From DASZFV01 sp035549075 (GTDB lineage Bacteria; Myxococcota_A; Polyangia; Fen-1088): a stretch of 64,000 bases of DNA. Position numbers and translations under genes: made by a program. This document shows positions 25,201-31,722 of this stretch, piece by piece; the stretch's first letter is position 1, and every line of letters starts with the position of its first letter. A model generated the notes under the pieces. The model worked only from the letters and a program-made list of their open reading frames with translations. It made no database searches and was not told where the DNA came from. The stretch spans positions 1 through 64,000 of the forward strand of contig DASZRT010000136.1 in assembly GCA_035549075.1 (NCBI GenBank), given 5' to 3'.

Positions 25201-26489
25201 GCGCCGTCTGCACGCCCGCCGACACGAGCCGCTGCACGGCGGCCGCTCCGCTGTGCGACACGTCGGGCGGCGGTGGTCAGTGCGTCGGTTGCCTCGCCAA
25301 CGCCGACTGCGGCGGCACGACGCCCAACTGCTCGGCGACGACGCACACCTGCGTCGGCTGCACGGCCGACGGCGCGCCCAGCTGCCCCGATCCCGCGCAC
25401 CCCGCGTGTCAGACGACGGGCGCGCTCGCCGGCGCGTGCACCGAGTGCTCGGCGACGAACGCCGCGCTCTGCGGCGGCGCGCAGCCGACCTGCCTCACGG
25501 CGACCGGTTTGTGCGGTTGCGCGGGCGCGGGCGGCGATTCAGCGTGCGGTGGCCCGACCTCGGGCATCGTCTGCAGCGGCCCCAACGGCTTCTGCGTCCC
25601 GGGCTGCGGCCCCGGCCGCAACGGCTGCCCCACGGGCGCGACCTGCGTCGGCGTCACGAACGGCCTCGGTCACTGCCAAAACACGACGGCGTGCGCGGGC
25701 GACGGTGACTGCACCACGCCCACGGGCCGCTGCGACACGACCGAGGGCAGCAACGTCTGCGTGCAATGCCTCGCCGATCTCGATTGCACGGGCGGCTTCG
25801 TGTGCGCGACGGACACGCACACCTGCGTCGAGTGCACGCCCACGGACCAGAGCGCGTGCCGCATCGATCTCGGCGGCGCGCGCTGTGTGACGGGCGGCTC
25901 GTGCGGTTGCACGGCCGACGCCGACTGCGGGGGCGCGAGCTCGGGCCGCGTCTGCGACAGCACGACCTCGCGTTGCGTGCCGGGCTGCCACGAAGCCGGC
26001 GGCAACGGCTGCCCGCCGTCGCAGGTGTGCTCGACGACAGGCGCGGCGATCGGCACGTGCGGTCCGGCGCCCGGCGCGGACGGCGGCGTCGACGGCGCGA
26101 CCGACGGATCCGTCGACGGCGCGACGGATGCGCGCACGGACGGCGCCACCGACACGATGACCGACGCCAGCGAAGCCGGGGCCGGCGGCGCCACGGGTTC
26201 GACGGACGGCGCGGCCGACGCGACGGGCGACGCCGTTGCGATGAACGACGGCGCGACGGACGGCACGACCGAAGCGGGCGCGGGTGGCTCGACCGCCGAC
26301 GGCGCCGCGGGCTCGGGTGGAAAGGGCGGCAGCTCAGGCGGCGGCGCCGCCGGCACGAACGAAAACGTCGGCGGCTACATCGCCGGCGGCGGTTGCCACT
26401 GCAACACCAGCGGCGGCTCTCCCCTCAGCGCCTTCGCCACCTTCGGCCTCGCCCTAGCCGCCGTCCTCGCGCGCCGCCGCCGCCGCTAG
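19212..26489 (+). CDS. Giant exported cysteine-repeat protein with DUF11-like domain and MYXO-CTERM-like tail
   Basis: The protein has 2425 residues. GTG is the start, with GAGGG five bases before it, overlapping the OmpA stop by 11 bases. A signal peptide (about 1-26) precedes a beta-rich N-terminal region with TYARLYWSGVA and a DUF11-like domain (about 370-520, IEYTISATNTGNDG). Residues about 524-2095 consist of roughly 22 tandem 70-residue units, each built of three Cys modules of the type CVGCLANADCSG, CRGCAGDGECGG and PSGACGQCSATN. Further Cys-rich segments, an Asp/Gly/Thr-rich stretch (about 2287-2385) and a terminal GGGCHCN, hydrophobic helix and RRRRR follow. The tail matches the MYXO-CTERM sorting signal, so the protein is probably processed and anchored on the surface. 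The role is unknown; adhesion or a disulfide-rich surface fibre is plausible. Confidence 0.93.
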   Translation: MRSSARAALALASIAVALATARDAHATAKRLQVDQKGDFVLIGNTLGYDCGAGVPAPVVGTVGACGTSTSDTAPDIFWSADDAHATAAANNTITLAQSGSTAVLAIPAGATITYARLYWSGVAATADANVTVARVGTADAFSTVVTKDDSATATSSTPQTYYQSTADVTTLVQAHGAGAYRISDVDTVNFVNLNNDTVYAGWSMVVFYALATDPPRDLTIFDGLDLINSQGAAVTVNLTGFQVPNAGFDAKLGAITYEGDDQYSGDSLTFNGVKLSDALNPANNFFNGTRSKLGAAVSNAGDLPQLTGGARSVSGMDLDVVDIKAELTQGQTTATITAATAQDFYLLGAFVTSISTYKPDFGGATKTVTDLVSHPGGSVLPGDTIEYTISATNTGNDGAVNTILNDALPTGLTFVPGSIRVTAGPNVGTKTDATGDDQGEYISASRTVRVRLGTGANGTSGGTMNIGASTSVVFRVTVDSSVSGVIQNQAIITAGGAAGAPAENYKSDNSGNSSMPTPTPITVDICSQTSDCSGATPYCLTTTSPHACVGCLADTNCSGTKPKCDSSSNTCRACSADAECPSTKPVCLPSGACGECSSTNAAHCGGTTPACDTGTATCVACVANATCGGTTPDCNTTTHTCVGCLGNTDCAGASPICDPGMQTCRACSGDSECGGVTPACEPSGACGQCSAGNATACGGTTPVCDTTNGVCVRCTANADCSGSTPICNGGTHTCRSCAGDVDCSGATPACEPSGSCGQCSATNVSKCGGTTPVCDTTNGVCVRCTANADCSGSTPVCNGATHTCRACGSDSECQSRSSATPACESSGACGQCSATNASACTGTTPVCNTGTSTCRACGGDGDCSGATPACQPSGACGVCSSTNNSQCTGATPVCNTSSGTCASCVSNAQCGGSTPVCNTTTHTCRACAGDVDCSGATPACEPSGACGQCSTSNHAQCTGATSVCNTTTQTCVGCLSNANCSGATPVCNAGTLTCRGCAGDGECGGATPACESSGACGQCSATNASKCGGAAPACNTISGTCVACVSNAQCGGSTPVCNTATNTCRGCAGDGECGGATPACEASGACGQCSASNNAACGGATPVCLTGTGTCVGCIAAADCGGSAPICNGTTHTCRGCTADVDCSGATPACEPSGACGACSATNRSKCGGSTPVCLTGTGACVGCVANADCAGATPICDGTTHACRGCGGDGECGGATPACEPTGACGQCSTTNTAKCGGATPSCNPTTGTCVACTSSATCSGATPVCNLATNTCRGCSADAECGTAAPACQSNGSCGACSPTNTTLCAGGTPVCNGTTGTCVACVVNGDCGGATPTCNTTTHTCRACTLDSDCSGATPACQSNGGCGVCSASNQSLCTGATRACDTATATCVACTTNATCGGTTPACNTTTHTCRACTSDSDCGGTTPACQPNGACGACSATNAATCGGTTPVCNSVTGVCVGCIGSAQCSGAKPICDLSVHTCRGCAGDGECGGSTPACQSSGACAACSATNKTQCTGPTSVCQTATGSCVGCVASADCSGQLPICDGTTHTCRACAGDGECGAAAPACQPNGSCGACSATNKTQCTGTTGVCNTTTGSCVACLGNTDCSGTTPTCNTTTHVCRACAADTDCTTASTPACEPSGACGQCSATNATRCVGTTSICDATTSTCVGCLADAACSGTTPKCDATTHACRGCTSDADCSGSTPACQPSGACGVCSATNATACAGAASTCDAPSGTCTGCMAAAQCGGTKPICDAATSTCRACTSDADCPAATPACQPSGACGACSSTNATACTGAKPACDATSGTCVACLAGSQCQASAPVCDGTTHVCRGCVGDGECGGTTPACQPSGACGVCSATNKSQCTGATSLCDATAGSCVACLANADCSGSMPTCDGATHTCRACTADADCGGATPVCGAGGVCQACGAGDEGACAGTGKVCDVTTSTCVDCVASSSCSGTTPVCDTGTHACRACRDSADCDPKFPVCLATGACAVCTPADTSRCTAAAPLCDTSGGGGQCVGCLANADCGGTTPNCSATTHTCVGCTADGAPSCPDPAHPACQTTGALAGACTECSATNAALCGGAQPTCLTATGLCGCAGAGGDSACGGPTSGIVCSGPNGFCVPGCGPGRNGCPTGATCVGVTNGLGHCQNTTACAGDGDCTTPTGRCDTTEGSNVCVQCLADLDCTGGFVCATDTHTCVECTPTDQSACRIDLGGARCVTGGSCGCTADADCGGASSGRVCDSTTSRCVPGCHEAGGNGCPPSQVCSTTGAAIGTCGPAPGADGGVDGATDGSVDGATDARTDGATDTMTDASEAGAGGATGSTDGAADATGDAVAMNDGATDGTTEAGAGGSTADGAAGSGGKGGSSGGGAAGTNENVGGYIAGGGCHCNTSGGSPLSAFATFGLALAAVLARRRRR
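20781..25500 (+). repeat. About 22 tandem 210-bp units encoding the cysteine repeats
   Basis: The period is 210 bp (70 codons) and is kept well enough that identical stretches recur from unit to unit, for example the PSGACGQCS block. Two neighbouring units (about 21320-21420 and 21530-21620) share long identical DNA, a sign of recent duplication or gene conversion. The last three units, after about 24980, are degenerate. Confidence 0.9.
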
Positions 26490-26516
26490 CTCTGCGCTCA
26501 GGGTCTGCCGGTTCCC

Positions 26517-27008
26517 CTACGATTCTTTCAAGTCGTCCGGATTCAATTCGACTGCGCCCGGCGGAGGCGGCGGCTTCTTCGCGTCGCTCACCTCGAGCAC
26601 CTTCACACGAAACGCGAGATCGCGCCCCACGAGCGGGTGCAGCAGCCGCGTCTTCACGACGTCGCCCGACGCCGACACGATCTTCAAGCGCACGGGCGCG
26701 CCGCCCGGGCCCTTCGCCTCGAACACGCTGCCCGCCTCGAGCTTCGCGTCCTTGGGGAAGTCTTTGCGCGCCATGTCCTTCACCGGCATCGAGTCCTCGG
26801 TGCCGAAGGCCTCGCGCGCCGGGATCTCGCCTTTCTTCTCGTCGCCGGGCGACATGCCCACGAGCCGCGCCTCGAGCGCCGGCAACATGCGCCCTTGCCC
26901 GTGCACGTAGGTCAGCGGCCCGCTGCGCGCCGACGACTCGATGACGTCGCCTCCTTTGACGGACAGCTCGTAGTCGATGCGGACGGCGAGACCGGCGGTG
27001 ACTTTCAT
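26517..27008 (-). CDS. FKBP-type peptidyl-prolyl cis-trans isomerase (SlyD-like)
   Basis: The protein has 163 residues. MKVTAGLAVRIDYELSV followed by PLTYVHGQGRMLPALEARL and VGMSPGDEK is the SlyD-type FKBP core with the start of the insert-in-flap chaperone domain (FGTEDSMPVKDMARKDFP). A second FKBP strand set closes the fold (HPLVGRDLAFRVKVLEV). It lacks the metal-binding His-rich tail of E. coli SlyD; instead it ends with a short Pro run and LNPDDLKES. It has no signal peptide, so it acts in the cytoplasm on proline isomerisation and folding. It lies 15 bases downstream of the TPR gene in the kinase operon. Confidence 0.93.
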   Translation of the reverse strand: MKVTAGLAVRIDYELSVKGGDVIESSARSGPLTYVHGQGRMLPALEARLVGMSPGDEKKGEIPAREAFGTEDSMPVKDMARKDFPKDAKLEAGSVFEAKGPGGAPVRLKIVSASGDVVKTRLLHPLVGRDLAFRVKVLEVSDAKKPPPPPGAVELNPDDLKES

Positions 27009-27023
27009 GGCCGGATCAGCGTA

Positions 27024-27896
27024 TCAGAAACGGCCGGCGACGAACGCGCCACCACCGCCTCGCAGAGGCACGAACGAAGGCTGAAACGACAGCGGGCTCG
27101 GCGACGCCGGCGCCTCGGCCGCCTGGTGGCCGTGCGGCCACAGCAGCATCAAGACGCCCGTCGCCGCGAGCGCGCCGCCCGCGCCGAACAGCGCGTACGA
27201 ACCGTAGGCGTAAGGCCTGGCCTGGTCGCAGCGATCGAGCGCGGTCGTCATCCCCGTCATGTTCCACTCGCGGTAGCAATCGTCGACCCTCGAGCGCGCG
27301 ACGAGGTTGAGCGCGAGGCCCGTGCCCGCCGACGCGCCGGCCGCCGCGAGCAAGATCCACCCCGCGACGTGCCGCCCGTGCGCGCCGTCGTCGGTCGCGG
27401 GTGACGGCACGATCGGCGGCGCCGGGATCGGCGCGACGGGCGCGGGCGTTGCGGGAACCTCGGCGTTCGGATCCTTCGCCGCGAGGTCCTTGCGCAGCGC
27501 CGCGAGCTTCGCCTCGAGCGTCGCGAGGCGCGCCTCGATCGTGGGCCGATCGGGCGCCTCGGGCGAGAGCTTCAAATACGCGCGGAAGCCCTCGATCGCC
27601 ATCGACCAGTCGCCGCTCTTCTCGGCGACGGTGCCGAGGTTGTAGGCCGTCGACGGGTGCGGCGTCAGGTTGAGCGAGCACGCGTAGCGCCGCACGGCCG
27701 CCGGCTTGTCGCCGCTGGCCTCGGACTCCTCGGCCTTCGCGAACCACTCCTTCGCCATCGAGCGCCGCATCGCCGTCTCGGTCTCCGGGATCTCCGGACA
27801 CGTGTCGGCGCGCGCGCGCGCCGCGGCGCCCAGCGTGAGCGCCCCGAAGGCGAACACGACGAGGGCGAGGGTGGCGAGTTGGCGCGGGGAGCGCAA
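27024..27896 (-). CDS. Exported TPR protein with two C-terminal membrane segments
   Basis: The protein has 290 residues. TTG is proposed as the start because no ATG or GTG gives a full signal peptide: it yields MRSPRQLATLALVV and cleavage after ARARA. The stop of the kinase gene lies 11 bases upstream. The body has a TPR pair (about 45-120, with WFAKAEESEASGDKPAAVRR and STAYNLGTVAEKSGDWSMAI), a short coiled coil (about 120-150), a Pro/Ala stretch and two hydrophobic segments (about 190-210 and 238-260). Proteins of this layout frequently follow Ser/Thr kinase genes in myxobacteria, and it may be a partner or phosphorylation-linked scaffold; that is inference from position. The start codon choice is the least certain part. 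Confidence 0.75.
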   Translation of the reverse strand: MRSPRQLATLALVVFAFGALTLGAAARARADTCPEIPETETAMRRSMAKEWFAKAEESEASGDKPAAVRRYACSLNLTPHPSTAYNLGTVAEKSGDWSMAIEGFRAYLKLSPEAPDRPTIEARLATLEAKLAALRKDLAAKDPNAEVPATPAPVAPIPAPPIVPSPATDDGAHGRHVAGWILLAAAGASAGTGLALNLVARSRVDDCYREWNMTGMTTALDRCDQARPYAYGSYALFGAGGALAATGVLMLLWPHGHQAAEAPASPSPLSFQPSFVPLRGGGGAFVAGRF

Positions 27897-27907
27897 AGGC
27901 GGGTCGT

Positions 27908-29464
27908 TTAGTCGAAGGGGTTCGGTCTGTGATCGGCCGGAACGCTGGCGCCTTGAGCGTGGCGCGCGCGCGCGCGGGCGCGCGGCTTCTCGGCGCGATC
28001 TGCGCGCGGGCGCGCCTCGACGGCCGCCGGGACTTTGGCCGGCGCCTCGGCGGGGGGCGCCGCCGGGGTGGGCGCGGGCTCGGCCGTGGCCGTCGTCGTG
28101 GTCGTCGGCGGCGGCTGCGGCGGCTCGAAGGTCGAAGGCGCGACGGCTGGCGGTTGCCAGCGCGTCGGCGCGGCCGGGGCGGCCGAGGCCGCCGGCGGCG
28201 GCGCCGCGACGACGACGATGCGGGGCCGCGACAGCACGATCGCGCCCGCGATCACCATGAGCGCCGTCGCCGCGAGGCCGCCGTACACCCACAGACGATC
28301 GGTGCGCGTCGGCGCGCTCGGTCGCGCGTCCGTCAGTAGGTCGCGCACGACGCCCGAGTCGCTGCCCGACCCCGGCCGCAGCGCGACCGTCGCGCCGCGC
28401 GTCGCGAGATCCGGCTTGATGACGGGCAGGCTGGTCGCCGACTGGAAGCCCGGCTTGACCTCGAGGTCGAGCGCCGAGCTCACCGTCTTCTTCCACTGCG
28501 CGAACTCGACGTCGAACAGCTGCTTGAGGTAGCTCGCGAGCTGCAGCGGCGAGAAGCCCTCGCTCGCAAACGCGTAGCGCTCGAGCGCGAGCGCCATCTC
28601 TTGCGCCGACTGAAAACGATCCTCGCGCTTCTTCGCCAGCGCGCGCGTCACGATGGCGTCCAGCTCGGGCGCGACGGGCGTGACGTCGGACGCGGGCGGG
28701 ATCGGCTCGTCGACGATCGCGCGCATCGTGCCGAGCTCCGTCTCGCGACGGAACAGGTGCTTGCCCGTGAGCGCCTCCCATAGGACGACGCCGAGCGCGA
28801 ACACGTCGGCGCGCCGGTCGACCTCCTCCGAGGACGCCTGCTCGGGCGACATGTACTCGATCTTGCCCTTGAGGCCGCCCGGGTTCGTCTGCGACACGCG
28901 GCCGAGCGCGCGCACGATGCCGAAGTCGATCACCTTCACGGCGCCCTCGAACGACACGAGGATGTTCTGCGGAGAGACGTCGCGGTGCACGACGCCCAGC
29001 GGCCGGCCGTCGGCGTCGACGAGGTTGTGGGCGTAGCCGAGGCCGTTGGCCGCCTGCGCGACGATGTACGCCGCGAGCGCCGGCGTGAGCGGCGAGCCTT
29101 CCTTGGCCGCCTTGCGGACGATCGCCGACAGCGGCTTGCCCTGCACGAGCTCCATGACGAGGAAGTACTCGTCGCCGTCATGGCCGACCTCGATGATGCG
29201 CACCACGTTCGGGTGATCGAGGAGCGCGGCGATGCGCGCCTCGTCGAGGAACATGCGGATGAACTCGTGGTTCGAGGCGAGGTGCGGGAGGATGCGCTTG
29301 ACGACGACGAGCGTGCGGAACCCCGACAATTCGCCTGACAGGGCCAGATACACCTCGGCCATGCCACCGGTCGCGAGCCGACCGATGACTTGGTAGCGGC
29401 CCAGCCGCCCGACGCCCTCGACGGAGCCAGACGGGGACTGGCCCGTGTACGAATCAGGCGCCAC
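27908..29464 (-). CDS. Transmembrane Ser/Thr protein kinase
   Basis: The kinase has about 518 residues from GTG at 29464. An ATG at 29557 has a better ribosome site, but the codons between them (AGA, CCA, ACA, TCA, CGA, CTT) are unlike the gene, while codon use becomes typical right after the GTG. The domain (about 22-290) has the Gly loop RLATGGMAEVYL, Lys56, the catalytic loop HRDVSPQN, DFG and a YMSPEQA activation segment. HRDVSPQN in place of HRDLKPxN is common in myxobacterial kinases. A single membrane helix (about 392-412) is followed by a Pro/Thr/Ala-rich extracytoplasmic tail with no recognisable sensor domain. It heads the operon with the TPR and SlyD-like genes. Its targets could include the FHA proteins of this window, but nothing links them directly. 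Confidence 0.9.
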   Translation of the reverse strand: MAPDSYTGQSPSGSVEGVGRLGRYQVIGRLATGGMAEVYLALSGELSGFRTLVVVKRILPHLASNHEFIRMFLDEARIAALLDHPNVVRIIEVGHDGDEYFLVMELVQGKPLSAIVRKAAKEGSPLTPALAAYIVAQAANGLGYAHNLVDADGRPLGVVHRDVSPQNILVSFEGAVKVIDFGIVRALGRVSQTNPGGLKGKIEYMSPEQASSEEVDRRADVFALGVVLWEALTGKHLFRRETELGTMRAIVDEPIPPASDVTPVAPELDAIVTRALAKKREDRFQSAQEMALALERYAFASEGFSPLQLASYLKQLFDVEFAQWKKTVSSALDLEVKPGFQSATSLPVIKPDLATRGATVALRPGSGSDSGVVRDLLTDARPSAPTRTDRLWVYGGLAATALMVIAGAIVLSRPRIVVVAAPPPAASAAPAAPTRWQPPAVAPSTFEPPQPPPTTTTTATAEPAPTPAAPPAEAPAKVPAAVEARPRADRAEKPRARARARHAQGASVPADHRPNPFD

Positions 29465-29613
29465 GATACCAAGTGCAGCAGCTTCTCCCTGCAAGATCAA
29501 GGGTCTGCATCGTGAACGGCCATCTGTTGGGGGGCGCTGTCTCACACGCCTCCACATGTCGTCCCTCTCTCGATCTGGATGTGATATGAGGGGGACGTTT
29601 CCTAGGGCTCGCG

Positions 29614-31596
29614 GTGTCGGGCCGCGACAAGAGCTTGGAAAGCAGTCAGACGATAGGCCCGCCCCCCGAAGCAACCGATCACGCGGCGGCGCCTGCCCAC
29701 GTCTCGGCGGCGCACTCGCACGCTCATGCGGTGCACGGCGCCGATCTGTGGAAGCTGTCCCTCGGCGCGCTCGGCGTCGTTTACGGCGACATCGGCACCT
29801 CGCCGCTCTACGCGCTCAAAGAGTGCGTCACGGCGCCGCACGGGGTCGGACCGGGCGCCGAGAACATCCTGGGTGTCTTGTCGCTCTTCTTCTGGGCGCT
29901 CACGCTGGTCGTCACGGTCAAATACCTGGCGTTCGTCATGCGCGCCGACAACGCGGGCGAGGGCGGGGTGCTCGCGCTGCTCGCGCTCGCCGTGGGCGGC
30001 CGCGACAAGACGAAGCGCAACGCGCACATCTTGATCGTGCTGGGCCTGTTCGGCTCGGCGCTGCTCTACGGCGACGGCGTCATCACGCCCGCGATCTCGG
30101 TGCTGTCGGCCGTCGAGGGCCTCAACGTGGCGACCGACACGTTCGCGAAGTTCGTCGTGCCCATCACCTGCGTCATCCTCATCGCGCTTTTCGTCGTGCA
30201 GAAGCGCGGCACGGGCGGCATCGGCGTCGTCTTCGGCCCCGTCACGCTCGTGTGGTTCGCGGCCATCGCGGCCGCGGGCGCGCCTTGGATCGCGCGCCAC
30301 CCCGAGATCCTCGGCGCCGTGAACCCGATCCACGCCGTGCGGTTCTTCGTGAACCACGGCGGGCACGGCTTCCTCGTGCTCGGGTCGGTCGTCCTCTGCA
30401 TCACGGGCGGCGAGGCGCTGTACGCCGACATGGGCCACTTCGGCACGAAGCCCATCCGGCGCGCCTGGACGTTGTGCGTGTTCCCGGCGCTGTTGCTCAA
30501 CTACTTCGGCCAGGGCGCGCTGCTGCTCGAGCGCCCCGACGCCGCCGACAACCCCTTCTACGCGCTGGTGCCGCACCCGTTCCTCTACCCGATGGTCGTG
30601 CTGGCGACGCTGGCGACGATCGTCGCGTCGCAGGCGCTCATCTCGGGCGCGTTCTCGCTCACGCGGCAGGCCGTGCAGCTCGGCTACCTGCCGCGCGTCA
30701 CGATCGTCCACACGTCGGGCAAGACCGAGGGCCAGATCTACATCCCCGAGGTCAACACGCTGCTCATGTTCGCGTGCCTCGCGCTCGTGCTCGGCTTCCG
30801 CGAGTCGAGCGCGCTCGCCGACGCCTACGGCATCGCCGTCACGGGCACGATGTCGATCACGTCGCTGCTCTTCTATTCGGTGTCGCGCGGCAAGTGGGGT
30901 TGGAGCCGGCCCAAGGCGCTCGCCGTGCTCGCGATGTTCCTCACGTTCGACCTCGCGTTCTTCTCGGCGTGCTCGGCGAAGATCTTCCACGGCGGCTGGT
31001 TCCCGATCCTCGTCGCCGTCGGCATCCTCGTCGTCATGCTGACCTGGAAGCGCGGGCGCAACCTGCTCGGCGAGAAGATCGCCGCCGACTCGCTCCCGCT
31101 CGAGGTCTTCCTCGAAGACATCGACATGACGAACCCCGTGCGCGTGCCCGGCACGGCCGTGTTCCTCACGTCGACGCGACGAGGAACGCCGGGCGTGCTC
31201 CTGCACCACTTCAAGCACAACAAGGTGCTGCACCAGCAGGTCGTGATCCTGTCGATCGTCACCGACGCCGTGCCCGAGGTGCCCGCCCAGGAGTTCGTCC
31301 ACCTCAAGTTCTTCGACCGCGGCTTCTGGGGCGTGACGGCGCACTACGGCTTCATGCAGACGCCCGACATCGTGCAGGTGCTGCGCGCATGCGCGGCGCA
31401 CGGCCTCTACCTCAACGAGTCCGACACCAGCTTCTACCTGGGCCGCGAGACGCTGCTCGACGGCAAGGGCGGCGGCATGGCGAAGTGGCGCAAGCACCTC
31501 TTCCGCTTCCTGTCGCGCAACGCCCGCTCGGCCACCGACTTCTTCTCGATCCCCCCGAACCGCGTCGTCGAGATCGGCACGCAGATCGAGCTCTGA
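29614..31596 (+). CDS. kup: Kup-type potassium uptake transporter
   Basis: The protein has 660 residues and starts at GTG. GVVYGDIGTSPLYAL (54-68) is the Kup signature, followed by about twelve hydrophobic segments and family blocks such as GEGGVLALLAL, GDGVITPAISVLSAVEGL and GGEALYADMGHFG. The C-terminal cytoplasmic part (about 460-660) holds GTAVFLTS and a VTAHYGFMQTPDI segment. It imports K+ with H+ across the inner membrane. The N-terminal extension of about 40 residues with repeated His (HVSAAHSHAHAVH) is unusual and could bind metal. The 149-bp gap to the divergent kinase is AT-richer than the genes and must hold both promoters; I see no riboswitch. Confidence 0.96.
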   Translation: MSGRDKSLESSQTIGPPPEATDHAAAPAHVSAAHSHAHAVHGADLWKLSLGALGVVYGDIGTSPLYALKECVTAPHGVGPGAENILGVLSLFFWALTLVVTVKYLAFVMRADNAGEGGVLALLALAVGGRDKTKRNAHILIVLGLFGSALLYGDGVITPAISVLSAVEGLNVATDTFAKFVVPITCVILIALFVVQKRGTGGIGVVFGPVTLVWFAAIAAAGAPWIARHPEILGAVNPIHAVRFFVNHGGHGFLVLGSVVLCITGGEALYADMGHFGTKPIRRAWTLCVFPALLLNYFGQGALLLERPDAADNPFYALVPHPFLYPMVVLATLATIVASQALISGAFSLTRQAVQLGYLPRVTIVHTSGKTEGQIYIPEVNTLLMFACLALVLGFRESSALADAYGIAVTGTMSITSLLFYSVSRGKWGWSRPKALAVLAMFLTFDLAFFSACSAKIFHGGWFPILVAVGILVVMLTWKRGRNLLGEKIAADSLPLEVFLEDIDMTNPVRVPGTAVFLTSTRRGTPGVLLHHFKHNKVLHQQVVILSIVTDAVPEVPAQEFVHLKFFDRGFWGVTAHYGFMQTPDIVQVLRACAAHGLYLNESDTSFYLGRETLLDGKGGGMAKWRKHLFRFLSRNARSATDFFSIPPNRVVEIGTQIEL

Positions 31597-31600
31597 GCGC

Positions 31601-31620
31601 GGAGGGGGCGGGCCCCCTCC
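31601..31620 (+). terminator. GC-rich hairpin after kup
   Basis: GGAGGGGGC and GCCCCCTCC form a 9-bp perfect stem with a 2-base centre, just after the kup stop. There is no T-run, so it is a terminator-like or transcript-end-stabilising hairpin rather than a textbook intrinsic terminator. It forms the first half of the dispersed repeat described next. Confidence 0.5.
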
Positions 31621-31629
31621 GCGGGCCAC

Positions 31630-31670
31630 CCCCGATCTCGATGCGAGCCGGCGCGGCGAAGCCGCGCCTC
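31630..31670 (+). repeat. Dispersed palindromic intergenic repeat, copy 1
   Basis: The 28 bases at 31643-31670 are identical to the reverse complement of 38375-38402, and the adjoining CCCCGATCTC is shared as well. The core folds as GCGCGGC-GAA-GCCGCGC. Together with the hairpin at 31601-31620, the whole element is about 70 bp. It sits between kup and the mannosidase gene. Confidence 0.75.
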
Positions 31671-31722
31671 CCGGCGGCAAATCGACATCGCAGCAAAATG
31701 TCGACGCGCGTAGGATGAGATT

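Noticed and set aside
19041..25400. A 2119-codon open frame on the minus strand across the repeat gene, plus long open frames in the other forward frames (for example 22207-25890)
   Set aside because: They are mirror effects of the very high GC content and the regular 210-bp period. Their translations are Arg/Ala-rich without domains, while the forward frame has a signal peptide, Cys modules and a sorting tail.
29465..29613. Possible cyclic di-AMP riboswitch before kup
   Set aside because: Such riboswitches occur upstream of some kup genes, but this gap is only 149 bp, is shared with a divergent gene, and I could not fold the conserved core.
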